Positions 37,152 through 45,846 of a stretch of DNA of 64,000 nucleotides are shown here, in pieces (position 1 is the first letter of the stretch; every line of letters starts with the position of its first letter). Source of the stretch: Acidobacteriota bacterium (GTDB taxonomy: Bacteria; Acidobacteriota; Terriglobia; Bryobacterales; Bryobacteraceae); NCBI GenBank assembly GCA_017307505.1, contig JAFKEE010000022.1:248001-312000 (forward strand), read 5' to 3'. The notes under the pieces are model-generated. The model saw only the letters and a list, made by a program, of their open reading frames with translations, made no database searches and was not told the origin of the DNA. The position numbers were made by a program, and so were the translations under genes.

Positions 37152-38180
37152 TTACTGCTTTTCCGTGGCGGGTCCAGCCGCCCCGAAATAGGCCTCGTCC
37201 AGCACCGGTTTGCCGGTGGCCTTGATGGCTTCCATCGCCTTCTGCGCTGCTTCGGCCTGCAGACGGCGCTCGATCTCGGGCTTCACTTCGTCAAACGGCT
37301 TGGCGCCGCGCTCCTGCACCTGGATCAGGTGATAGCCAAACTGGGTTTTCACCGGCTGGCTGAGCTCGCCGACGGGCAGGGAAAAGACGGCCTGGTCGAA
37401 CTGGGGCACCATCTTGCCCTTGCCGAACGCGCCGCCCAGGTCGCCGCCATTGGCGCCGCTGCCGGTGTCGTCCGATTCGGCCTTCGCGAGCGCGGCAAAG
37501 TCCTCGCCCTTGGTGATCTTCTCGCGGATTTCATTCGTCTTGGCGAGCGCCTCTTCTTCCGTCAGGTCCTTCTGGTCCTTCTTGAGGGGTACCCGTGAAC
37601 CCTTGAAGCGGATGAGGATGTGCCGCGCCTTGGCGCTGGCAAACTCGTCCTTATGGCTCTCAAACCAAGCCTTTTCAGCGGCTTCGGTGGGCTTGTTCTG
37701 GTCCAGCAGCTGCTGGTAGAGGTTGGAGGCCAGGAAGCCTTCGGTCTGCAGTTGCAGCTGCAGTTTCACCGCCGGCTTCTCGTCGATCTTCAGCTTGCGC
37801 GCTTCCGCGGCGTAGGTGTAGATCTCACCGAGCTGCTCGGCCAGCTTGCGGCGCGCTTCCGGGGTGTTTCCGCCCAACTGATTCTTCAGGTTCGCCGGGA
37901 GATTCGCCATCATGTCGTCGAACTGGCTCTTCGTCATCTTCTTCGCACCGGCGGAGAAGACGATGGGGTCGTTGCCGGCCGGCTTCGCGGCGGCAGCGGC
38001 GGCCGGGGCACCGGCTGCGGGCTTAGCGGGGGACGCGGCCGGGGTAGCAGCCGGTCTCGTGGCCGCCGGCTTGGCCGGAGATGCCTGAGTCGGCGCCTGC
38101 TTCGCGGGGGCGGCGGCAGGTGCCTGCGCCCATACGGCGCCGCCAAGCATCACAATAAGGAGAACTCGCATATTTCTCAT
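37152..38180 (-). CDS. Parvulin-type peptidyl-prolyl isomerase (SurA/PrsA-like)
   Basis: 342 residues from MRNMRVLLIVMLGGAVWAQ (ATG 38180; a second ATG at 38171 is also possible). A signal peptide is followed by an Ala/Pro-rich spacer, a chaperone-like N-domain (SAGAKKMTKSQFDDMMANLP) and a parvulin domain with ARHILIRFKG, GEDFAALAKAES, GGDLGGAFGKGKMVPQFDQA and FGYHLIQVQER. It catalyses prolyl cis-trans isomerisation and assists folding of exported proteins. The ATG at 38180 shares two bases with the ATG of the divergent ABC exporter gene, an extreme head-to-head arrangement. Confidence 0.9.
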   Translation of the reverse strand: MRNMRVLLIVMLGGAVWAQAPAAAPAKQAPTQASPAKPAATRPAATPAASPAKPAAGAPAAAAAAKPAGNDPIVFSAGAKKMTKSQFDDMMANLPANLKNQLGGNTPEARRKLAEQLGEIYTYAAEARKLKIDEKPAVKLQLQLQTEGFLASNLYQQLLDQNKPTEAAEKAWFESHKDEFASAKARHILIRFKGSRVPLKKDQKDLTEEEALAKTNEIREKITKGEDFAALAKAESDDTGSGANGGDLGGAFGKGKMVPQFDQAVFSLPVGELSQPVKTQFGYHLIQVQERGAKPFDEVKPEIERRLQAEAAQKAMEAIKATGKPVLDEAYFGAAGPATEKQ

Positions 38181-40044
38181 GGTAACCCGCCCCACCGCCA
38201 AAGCTGAGAGAACCCCCTCGCGCCTCAAGGGCGACGGGCCGAAGAAACCGACAAGCTGGAAAGCCGTCTGGCCCGATGTGAAGGATTTGATGAAGCCGCG
38301 GCGGAATCAACTGCTGCTGGGACTTCTCCTGATCTTCATCAGCCGCTGCGCCGGGCTGGTGCTGCCCAGTTCCACCAAATACCTGGTCGACGACATCATT
38401 GGGAAACACAAGCCGGAACTGCTGACGCCCCTCATCCTGGCCGTCCTGGCAGCCACCGCCATCCAGGGGGTAACCTCCTTTTGGCTCACGCAGTTACTAT
38501 CGAAATCGGCCCAGAAATTGATCGCCGAGCTGCGCTGCAAGGTGCAGGCCCATGTCGGCCGCCTGCCCGTCACCTACTTCGACACGAATAAGAGCGGGCA
38601 GTTGGTATCGCGCATCATGAACGATGTGGAAGGGGTCCGCAATCTGGTGGGCACCGGACTGGTGGAATTCGTCGGCGGATTGCTGACCGCGTTCCTCGCC
38701 TTCTTCATGCTGCTGCGCATCAGCCCGCTGCTCACCGGGCTGGCGCTGGCCGTCGTCCTCTCCTTCTCGCTGGTTTTGCAGCGGGCTTTCAAAACTCTTC
38801 GCCCTATCTTTCGGGAGCGCGGCAAGATTACCGCCGAGGTGACCGGGCGCCTGACTGAATCGCTGGGCGGCATCCGCGTGATCAAGGGCTACCATGCCGA
38901 GGAGCGCGAAGAGAACGTCTTTCGGGCCGGTGCGCAGAGAATCCTCGACAATGTCCTGCAATCGCTCACCGGCGTCTCGCTGATGAGCCTTTCGGCCACT
39001 GTCCTGCTCGGTCTGGTCGGCGCCCTGGTCATGTTCGTGGGCGGACGGCAGATTCTGAATGGAACCCTGACTCTCGGCGGCTTTGTGACGTTCACGGCCT
39101 TCCTCGCCATCCTGGTCGCCCCCGTTTTCCAGATCGTCGGCATCGGGACACAGTTGACCGAGGCTCTGGCTGGCTTGGAACGGACCCGCGAAATTCTCAA
39201 CGAGCAGGCCGAAGACGCCGATCCGCATCGCAGCCTGTCCATGGGACCCATCCGGGGCGACGTGCGCTTCGAAGATGTCCACTTCTCTTATGAGGAAGGG
39301 AAAGAGGTCCTGCACGGGGTGACCTTCCACGCGCCCCCCGGCACGGTGACTGCCCTTGTCGGTTCCTCCGGATCCGGCAAATCGACCACCATCGGGCTGA
39401 TCTCGGCCTTCCACGCTCCCACCACCGGCACGGTACTGGTGGATGGCCAGGACCTCTCCAAAGTTCGGCTCTCGAGCTATCGCACCCAGTTGGGCGTCGT
39501 GCTGCAGGAGACGTTCCTTTTCGACGGAACGATCCGAGAGAATGTCGCCTTTGCGCGTCCGCACGCCACCGAGGCGGAGATCATGGAAGCCTGCCGCATC
39601 GCGCGCGTCGACGAATTCGCCGAACGGTTTCCGGAGGGCTACGCCACCGTGGTGGGTGAGCGCGGCGTCAAGTTGAGCGGCGGGCAGAAGCAGCGCGTCT
39701 CCATCGCCCGGGCCATTCTGGCCGATCCGCGGATCCTGATCCTGGACGAAGCCACCTCCAGCCTCGACAGCGAGACGGAAGCGCTGATCCAGCACGGGCT
39801 CAGCTACCTGATGCAGGGCCGCACGACGTTCGTCATCGCCCACCGCCTGTCGACCATCCGCCGGGCGGATCAGATCCTTGTCATGGAGGATGGGCTGCTG
39901 GTGGAGAAGGGCGCGCACCATGAGCTGTATGCCAATCGCGGCCGCTATTACGACCTCTATACCCGCCAGCACGGCATCGAAACGAACCTGTTTCTGGCGC
40001 CTGGCGAAGGGGACACCTTCGACGAACCGCAGCCGGCCAAATAG
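38179..40044 (+). CDS. MsbA-like ABC exporter (permease-ATPase fusion)
   Basis: 621 residues. Six transmembrane helices lie in residues ~45-320 (LLLGLLLIFISRCAGLVLPS, GGFVTFTAFLAILVAPVFQI), with family coupling-helix features (TYFDTNKSGQLVSRIMNDVE). The nucleotide-binding domain has Walker A GSSGSGKST, Q-loop VVLQETFLF, signature LSGGQKQR, Walker B ILILDEATSSLD and H-loop VIAHRL. It probably works as a homodimer. MsbA-type exporters move lipid A or other lipids, and heterologous members move drugs. The ATG is poorly spaced from an AAGGAG 16 bases upstream, so the start is uncertain. Confidence 0.93.
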   Translation: MVTRPTAKAERTPSRLKGDGPKKPTSWKAVWPDVKDLMKPRRNQLLLGLLLIFISRCAGLVLPSSTKYLVDDIIGKHKPELLTPLILAVLAATAIQGVTSFWLTQLLSKSAQKLIAELRCKVQAHVGRLPVTYFDTNKSGQLVSRIMNDVEGVRNLVGTGLVEFVGGLLTAFLAFFMLLRISPLLTGLALAVVLSFSLVLQRAFKTLRPIFRERGKITAEVTGRLTESLGGIRVIKGYHAEEREENVFRAGAQRILDNVLQSLTGVSLMSLSATVLLGLVGALVMFVGGRQILNGTLTLGGFVTFTAFLAILVAPVFQIVGIGTQLTEALAGLERTREILNEQAEDADPHRSLSMGPIRGDVRFEDVHFSYEEGKEVLHGVTFHAPPGTVTALVGSSGSGKSTTIGLISAFHAPTTGTVLVDGQDLSKVRLSSYRTQLGVVLQETFLFDGTIRENVAFARPHATEAEIMEACRIARVDEFAERFPEGYATVVGERGVKLSGGQKQRVSIARAILADPRILILDEATSSLDSETEALIQHGLSYLMQGRTTFVIAHRLSTIRRADQILVMEDGLLVEKGAHHELYANRGRYYDLYTRQHGIETNLFLAPGEGDTFDEPQPAK

Positions 40045-40084
40045 CAGCCTCCCGGGTTCGCCAGTCCTTCTACAATGAGCAGGT

Positions 40085-42424
40085 ATGCTGCCTGACTATG
40101 AGAAGCTCGGCGCCTTTTATCTGGGCCGGTTGAAGGACACAGACCAGACCCTGTTGTACGACAGCAAGGACCTCACCACCCATGCCGTTTGCGTGGGCAT
40201 GACCGGATCGGGCAAGACCGGTCTGTGCCTGGGCCTGCTGGAAGAGGCGGCCATTGACGGGATTCCGGCGCTGGTAATCGACCCGAAGGGTGACCTGGCC
40301 AATCTGCTGCTGACGTTCCCTGACCTGGCCGCGGCCGATTTCGAGCCGTGGGTGAACCCGGACGAAGCTCGGAACAAAGGCATGGAAGTGCCGGCGTTCG
40401 CCGCCGCCGAAGCGGAGAAGTGGAAGAAGGGCCTCGCCCAGTGGGATCAGGATGGCGCGCGCATCCAGCGGCTGCGCGATGCCTGTGATTTCGCGGTCTA
40501 CACCCCGGGCTCCGATGCGGGCATTCCGGTCTCCATCATCAAGTCGTTCGACGCGCCTTCGCAGGCGATCCTCGACGACCGCGAAGCGCTCCGCGACCGT
40601 GTGAGCTCCACCGCCACGTCGCTGCTGGCGCTGGCCGGGATCGATGCGGATCCCGTGCAGTCGCGCGAACACATCCTGCTTTCGACGATCCTGGATACGG
40701 CATGGCGTGCGGGCACGAGCCTTGACCTGGCCACGATCATCGGGCAGATCCAGAAGCCGCCGTTCCAGCGCGTGGGCGTGCTGGATCTGGATTCTTTCTA
40801 TCCCGCGAAAGAACGGTTCGGACTCGCCATGGCGCTCAACAACCTGTTGGCGTCGCCGGGCTTTGAGGCCTGGCTCAGCGGGGATCCGCTCGACATCGAT
40901 GCCATGCTGTGGAACTCCACCGGCAGGCCGCGCATCAGCATCTTCTCCATCGCGCACCTCAGTGACACGGAGCGCATGTTCTTCGTCTCGCTGCTGCTGA
41001 ACCAGACGCTGTCGTGGGTGCGCAGCCAGTCCGGCACATCGTCGTTGCGCGCGCTGCTGTACATGGACGAGATCTTTGGGTACTTCCCGCCCATCGCCAA
41101 TCCGCCGTCGAAGAAGCCGCTGCTGACCCTGCTGAAACAGGCACGTGCGTTCGGCCTGGGCGTCGTGCTGGCGACGCAGAATCCGGTGGATCTGGATTAC
41201 AAGGGACTCGGCAATACGGGTACCTGGTTCATCGGGCGGCTGCAGACCGAGCGGGACAAGGCGCGCGTGCTGGAAGGTCTGGAAGGCGCCGCGGCGTCGG
41301 CCGGTGCGAAGTTCGACCGGGGCGAGATGGAGCAGATCCTGGCCGGGCTCGGCAATCGCGTCTTCCTGCTGAACAACGTGCACGAGGACAGTCCGGTGCT
41401 GTTCCAGACCCGCTGGACGCTCTCTTATCTGCGCGGGCCGCTGGCCCGGCCCGAGATCAAACGCCTCATGCAGGCCGCGCCGCGGGCGGCCGCGGCAGTG
41501 GCAGAGGATGCCGCGGTAGCCGCCGTGCCGGGCGAATCGACAGCGGTACCCGTCCTGCCCCCCGATGTGAATCAGTTGTTCATGCCGTTGAAGGGCTCCG
41601 TGCTGAGCTACGAACCGCGGATCCTGGGCGCCGCACGCGTGCAGTTCTCCGATGCCAAGCTCGGTGTGGACGAGGTTCGCGATTGTCTCTACGCCTGCCC
41701 CATCACGGATGAGGCGATTCCCGTGGACTGGCCGCAGGCCGAGGCGCTGGACGTGCCTCTGAACGACCTGGAGAAGACGCCCACCGATGGTGCGACCTTT
41801 GCCGAACTGCCGGCCATCGCGGCACGCGCGAAGAACTATGCCATATGGCAGAAGTCCTTCGCGACCTGGCTGTTCCAGAACCAGTCGCTGGAACTGTTGC
41901 GCAGCCCTTCCACCGGCGAAGTCTCCAAACTTGGTGAATCGGAACGGGACTTCCGTCTGCGCATCCAGCAGTCGGCGCGCGAGGCGCGCGATGCGCAGAT
42001 CCAGGATCTGCGGGCGAAATATGCGCCGAAGCTGCAGACTCTCAACGACCGGCTGCAGCGCGCGCAGCTGAAGCTCGAGCAGGAGAAGGCGCAGGCGACT
42101 TCGCAAACGCTGAGCTCCGTCCTGTCCATCGGCACTTCGATCCTGGGTGCGTTCATGGGCCGCAAGACGATCAGCGCCGCCAACATCAACCGCATCGGTA
42201 CGGCCGCGCGGGCGGCGACAAAGATCGGCAAGGAGCGCGGCGACGTCGGCCTGGCGACCGACACCGTCGAGAACGTGCAAGCCCGGTTGGAGGAGCTGAA
42301 CCAACAGCTGGCCGAAGAGATTGCCGCGATTCCCGAAGTCGGCAACGAGGAGTTCGGCACCATTACGGTGAAGCCCAAAAAGACGGGCATCCAGGTTCAG
42401 CTCGTGTCCCTGGTCTGGATGTAG
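40085..42424 (+). CDS. HerA/DUF87-like ATPase with C-terminal coiled coil
   Basis: 779 residues; GAGCAGGT precedes the ATG. Walker A is GMTGSGKT (residues 38-45) and Walker B is ALLYMDEIFGYF; the GDLANLLLTFPDL and LATQNPVDLDYKGLGNTGTW regions follow the HerA/FtsK-like (VirB4-like) fold. Residues ~600-740 form a long Glu/Ala/Lys-rich coiled coil (REARDAQIQDLRAKYAPKL). HerA-like ATPases pair with NurA in DNA end processing or act in antiphage systems, but no NurA, nuclease or other partner is adjacent. The protein is therefore annotated by fold, not role. Confidence 0.85.
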   Translation: MLPDYEKLGAFYLGRLKDTDQTLLYDSKDLTTHAVCVGMTGSGKTGLCLGLLEEAAIDGIPALVIDPKGDLANLLLTFPDLAAADFEPWVNPDEARNKGMEVPAFAAAEAEKWKKGLAQWDQDGARIQRLRDACDFAVYTPGSDAGIPVSIIKSFDAPSQAILDDREALRDRVSSTATSLLALAGIDADPVQSREHILLSTILDTAWRAGTSLDLATIIGQIQKPPFQRVGVLDLDSFYPAKERFGLAMALNNLLASPGFEAWLSGDPLDIDAMLWNSTGRPRISIFSIAHLSDTERMFFVSLLLNQTLSWVRSQSGTSSLRALLYMDEIFGYFPPIANPPSKKPLLTLLKQARAFGLGVVLATQNPVDLDYKGLGNTGTWFIGRLQTERDKARVLEGLEGAAASAGAKFDRGEMEQILAGLGNRVFLLNNVHEDSPVLFQTRWTLSYLRGPLARPEIKRLMQAAPRAAAAVAEDAAVAAVPGESTAVPVLPPDVNQLFMPLKGSVLSYEPRILGAARVQFSDAKLGVDEVRDCLYACPITDEAIPVDWPQAEALDVPLNDLEKTPTDGATFAELPAIAARAKNYAIWQKSFATWLFQNQSLELLRSPSTGEVSKLGESERDFRLRIQQSAREARDAQIQDLRAKYAPKLQTLNDRLQRAQLKLEQEKAQATSQTLSSVLSIGTSILGAFMGRKTISAANINRIGTAARAATKIGKERGDVGLATDTVENVQARLEELNQQLAEEIAAIPEVGNEEFGTITVKPKKTGIQVQLVSLVWM

Positions 42425-42463
42425 GATTCACTCCACATTTTTTCCGCGCTGTAATTGAAACTC

Positions 42464-42524
42464 AGTTGCAGAACGCGAGATCTTGCCCTATATTAACTAA
42501 AAGATCTGCAATTGACTTGCAACT
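42464..42524. promoter_or_regulatory. Nested inverted repeats overlapping a possible promoter of the siderophore receptor gene
   Basis: AGTTGCA (42464-42470) pairs with TGCAACT (42518-42524), and inside it AGATCTT (42478-42484) pairs with AAGATCT (42501-42507). A candidate promoter, TTGCAG (42467-42472) and TATATT (42489-42494) with 16-base spacing, lies within. Three TTCTGCAAY-like words occur (42465-42473 reversed, 42504-42512, 42515-42523). No classical Fur box (GATAATGATAATC) is seen, so a different regulator, perhaps the AraC protein of this cluster, is likely. Confidence 0.45.
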
Positions 42525-42567
42525 TAGGGATATCTGAGGCGGACCCAGGGGAAGTTCGCGGAAGAGG

Positions 42568-42615
42568 TCCGGGTCTGAACGTTCATCTCTTGGCCGAGCG
42601 GCGTCCAGACCCGGA
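42568..42615 (+). promoter_or_regulatory. Leader hairpin upstream of the siderophore receptor gene
   Basis: TCCGGGTCTG (42568-42577) and CAGACCCGGA (42606-42615) form a perfect 10-bp inverted repeat around 28 bases, inside the ~220-base stretch between the candidate promoter and the receptor ATG. No cobalamin-box consensus is present, so this is not an obvious B12 riboswitch. It may be a structured leader or protein-binding site. Confidence 0.4.
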
Positions 42616-42718
42616 AGATCGACAACCTGTCAGGGCCGGCGACCTCGTCCGATTATAGGCGCGCCGGTTCCTCACTTCCAAGCATTGCGGCCAGGGATGG
42701 CTGCACAGAGAGGGACAC

Positions 42719-45139
42719 ATGCGTATCAGAATCAAGCGCCGCACCGCGCCGCGGCGGGCTCATGCCCGGAGATGGCCCGTCGCCTACCGCTGGCTGGCGA
42801 CCGGAGTGCTGGTGGCGTATACCGCCGTGGGCAGCACCGTGGTTGCCAACGCTCAGACTGGTTCTCCCGCCCAGGGGCCGCCCGCGCAGGCGCTGTCGTT
42901 GGAAGTCAGGCGGTATGACATCCCGCCGGGCACGCTCGGAGAGGTGCTGGCGGCGCTGGAGACTGCAACTGGTTTGCAGTTTGAGATCCGCAAATCCGGA
43001 ATCCGGGACCTGGCATCGCCGGGCGTCTCCGGGCTGTACACCCTGCAGCAGGCCTTGCAGCAGGCGTTGAAGGGCACGAGGGTGGTCTACGCCAACGCGG
43101 GCAAGGGCGTCGTGGCGCTGGATCTGGAGGGCGTCAACTCCTCGCTGGAAGTGCAGGAGAAGGTCCAGATGACCTCGCCGCACTACACTGAGCCGCTGCG
43201 GAACACGCCGCAGACCATCACCGTGATCCCGAAGGACCTGATTGAACAGCAGGGCGCCACGACCCTGCGTGATGTCCTGCGCAACGTGCCTGGATTGACG
43301 ATGACGGCGGGCGAGGGCGGTACGCCCGCCGGCGACAATCTGAACCTGCGCGGCTTCAGCGCCCGCAACGACCTGTTTGTCGATGGCTCGCGCGACCTGG
43401 GTCCGCAGGCTCGCGATCCCTTCAACATGGAGCAGGTGGAGGTGGTGAAGGGACCGCAGTCGGCGTTCACGGGCCGCGGCTCCGCGGGCGGTTCCATCAA
43501 TATGGTGAGCAAGGCTCCGGGGCTGAAGCCGGTGTATGGCGGCAGCGTGATGCTCGGCACCGACGGAACGAAGAGGTTCTCGGCCGACGTGAACACACCC
43601 GTGCGGTTCCTGGGCGAGCGCACCGGCTTCCGGCTGAACCTGCTGTCGCACGACGGCGGAGTGGCCGGCCGCGATGTCGTCAACAACAAACGCTGGGGCT
43701 TCGCTCCGTCTCTGGCCTTTGGTCTGGGTTCACCCACGCGCCTGACCCTGAGCTACTACAAGCTCAAGCAGGACAACATGCCCGACTACGGCATTCCGTG
43801 GGTACCCAACACGAACACGGTGCTGACGTCCTATCTGGACAGGCCTGCCCCGGTGCCGCGCGAGACGTTCTATGGATTGGCGAATCGCGACTACGAACGG
43901 CTGAATTCGGACATGGCGACGGTCCGCTTCGAACACGACTTCAGCGACAACCTGTCGTTACGGAATCAGTTTCGCTACGGCAAATCGAAGCGCGATTCGC
44001 TGGCTACGCCGCCCCGGTTCCTGAACACGACATCGACCACCATCAACCGCGAGGCGCGTGCCTGGTACACGGAAGACGACATCTACGACAACCAGGCTGA
44101 TGTTCGAGGGACGGCGGCCACGGGCAAGGTGCGGCATGCCTACAACGCCGGTTTCGTCCTGACACATGAGGCAAACCTGCGGACGGCGCGGACGGTGACC
44201 GGCACGTCGACCACGACACTGCTGAACCCGAATCCCGAAGACCCGTTCACGGGGGTCTATACCAACAGCCCCTACATCGGGGATGTGAAGGGCAATACGC
44301 AAGCCGTGTACGCCTTCGACACACTGAAGTTCGGCCGCAAGTGGGAAGCCAGCGGCGGCCTGCGCTGGGAGCGGTTCGATGTCGACGGTGTGAATACAAC
44401 GCCGGCTCCGGTGACGCGCGTCGACAGGATGCTCTCGGGCCGGACCGGCCTCGTGTTCAAGCCGGGCGAGCACGGCAGCATCTATGCGTCCTATGGAACG
44501 TCGATGAACCCTTCGCTGGAAGGCCTGACGTACGGCGTGGCGAATGCCGCGATCAAGCCGGAGAAGACTTACACGGTGGAGGGCGGGTCGAAGTGGGATC
44601 TGTTCGGCGAGCGGCTCTCACTGTCGGGCGCGGTGTTCCGGGTGGACAAGACGAACGCGAGGACGCCGGGCCTGAATCCGGACGATCCGCCGCAGGTGTT
44701 GCAGGGCACTCAGCGCGTGTCGGGCTTCGAAGGCGGCGTGTCGGGGAAGCTGACCCGCGACCTGAGTCTCTTCGGTGCCTATACGTTCATGGATGCCGAG
44801 ATCGTGAAGTCGAACACGCCGGCGGAAGTAGGGATGTCCATCCAGAACGCTCCACGGAATTCTTTCAATCTGTGGGCGAGCTACCGGTACAAGCGAGTGA
44901 TGTTCGGCGGCGGTCCGCGAGTGGTGGGCAAGCGGTATGGCAACAACACGAATACGCGCTGGGTGGACAAGTACTGGACGCTGGACGCCTATGCGTCTTA
45001 CGCCGTGAACCGCCATCTCGACTTGCGCTTGAACCTCAACAACCTGAACAACGCGTACTACTACGACCGTCTCGGCGGCGGCCATGTGGTACCCGGTGCG
45101 GCGCGATCGGTGCTAGGCAGCTTCGGGATCCGGTTCTAG
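42719..45139 (+). CDS. TonB-dependent siderophore receptor with STN domain
   Basis: 806 residues, AGAGAGGG before the ATG. A signal region (to about residue 45) is followed by an STN domain (RRYDIPPGTLGEVLAALETA, residues ~58-130), as in FecA-type receptors that signal or bind a partner. The plug has TPQTITVIPKDLIEQQGATT, NLRGFSARNDLFVDGSRDLG and VEVVKGPQSAFTGRGSAGGS, close to Fiu-type catecholate receptors. The barrel ends GSFGIRF with a terminal Phe. It imports ferric siderophores at the outer membrane using TonB energy. The hydroxylase and PepSY genes downstream fit a piu/fiu-like iron locus. Unlike FecA, no FecI/FecR pair is adjacent. Confidence 0.93.
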   Translation: MRIRIKRRTAPRRAHARRWPVAYRWLATGVLVAYTAVGSTVVANAQTGSPAQGPPAQALSLEVRRYDIPPGTLGEVLAALETATGLQFEIRKSGIRDLASPGVSGLYTLQQALQQALKGTRVVYANAGKGVVALDLEGVNSSLEVQEKVQMTSPHYTEPLRNTPQTITVIPKDLIEQQGATTLRDVLRNVPGLTMTAGEGGTPAGDNLNLRGFSARNDLFVDGSRDLGPQARDPFNMEQVEVVKGPQSAFTGRGSAGGSINMVSKAPGLKPVYGGSVMLGTDGTKRFSADVNTPVRFLGERTGFRLNLLSHDGGVAGRDVVNNKRWGFAPSLAFGLGSPTRLTLSYYKLKQDNMPDYGIPWVPNTNTVLTSYLDRPAPVPRETFYGLANRDYERLNSDMATVRFEHDFSDNLSLRNQFRYGKSKRDSLATPPRFLNTTSTTINREARAWYTEDDIYDNQADVRGTAATGKVRHAYNAGFVLTHEANLRTARTVTGTSTTTLLNPNPEDPFTGVYTNSPYIGDVKGNTQAVYAFDTLKFGRKWEASGGLRWERFDVDGVNTTPAPVTRVDRMLSGRTGLVFKPGEHGSIYASYGTSMNPSLEGLTYGVANAAIKPEKTYTVEGGSKWDLFGERLSLSGAVFRVDKTNARTPGLNPDDPPQVLQGTQRVSGFEGGVSGKLTRDLSLFGAYTFMDAEIVKSNTPAEVGMSIQNAPRNSFNLWASYRYKRVMFGGGPRVVGKRYGNNTNTRWVDKYWTLDAYASYAVNRHLDLRLNLNNLNNAYYYDRLGGGHVVPGAARSVLGSFGIRF

Positions 45140-45154
45140 TTACGGGACACATCG

Positions 45155-45835
45155 ATGCTGCTGCAGATCCCGGATGTACTCACTTCCGAGCAGGTGGCCT
45201 ACTGCCGCCGCCTGCTCGAGGAATCGAACTGGATTGACGGGCGGGTGACCGCCGGGCCGCAGTCCGGCCAGGTGAAGAACAACCAGCAACTGCCGGAGGA
45301 CCATCCGGCTGGGCGCGAAATGGGCGACCTGATCCTGGCGGCTCTCGAGAGGAACCCTCTGTTCATGGCGGCGGCACTGCCGGCCAAGGTGTTCCCGCCG
45401 CTGTTCAACCGCTATGCGGGCGGGCAGTCCTTCGGCAACCACGTGGACAACGCGATCCGGCAGGTGAGCGGCACGCCGCACCGCATCAGGACGGATCTGT
45501 CGGCGACGCTCTTCTTCGCGGGTCCGGAGGAGTATGAGGGCGGGGAACTGGTGGTGGAGGACACGTATGGCGCGCACAGCGTGAAGCTGCCACCGGGCCA
45601 TCTGATCCTGTATCCCTCGACCAGCCTGCACCACGTCCGGCCCGTGACTCAGGGAGCGCGCATCTGTTCGTTCTTCTGGATCCAGAGCATGGTGCGGGAT
45701 GACGGCGAACGGACGCTGATGTTCGATCTGGACATGGCGATCCAGAGGCTGTCGGAGGAAGCTCCGCAGCATCCGTCCGTGGTTGGCTTGACCGCCGTGT
45801 ATCACAATCTGTTGCGCCGCTGGGCTGACGTGTAG
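45155..45835 (+). CDS. piuC: PKHD-type Fe(II)/2-oxoglutarate dioxygenase (PiuC/YbiX family)
   Basis: 226 residues, 15 bases after the receptor. The facial triad can be read: His96 and Asp98 in GNHVDNAIR and His159 or His160 in [15 protein letters not shown], with Arg169 for 2-oxoglutarate. Length and residues match E. coli YbiX and Pseudomonas PiuC. These proteins are co-encoded with Fiu/PiuA receptors and are thought to modify imported catechol siderophores, though the substrate is unproven. The conserved partnership with a Fiu-like receptor makes the assignment strong. Confidence 0.92.
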   Translation: MLLQIPDVLTSEQVAYCRRLLEESNWIDGRVTAGPQSGQVKNNQQLPEDHPAGREMGDLILAALERNPLFMAAALPAKVFPPLFNRYAGGQSFGNHVDNAIRQVSGTPHRIRTDLSATLFFAGPEEYEGGELVVEDTYGAHSVKLPPGHLILYPSTSLHHVRPVTQGARICSFFWIQSMVRDDGERTLMFDLDMAIQRLSEEAPQHPSVVGLTAVYHNLLRRWADV

Positions 45836-45846
45836 AGGTTGCCGCC

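Noticed and set aside
40070-42304. 744-codon open frame antisense to the HerA-like gene
   Set aside because: Arg/Gln-rich translation without any motif. The opposite strand has intact Walker motifs.
42425-42718. Fur box in front of the siderophore receptor
   Set aside because: No stretch matches the GATAATGATAATCATTATC consensus well enough.
42425-42718. Cobalamin riboswitch in the receptor leader
   Set aside because: No B12-box consensus and no matching conserved core. The receptor itself is of the siderophore type.
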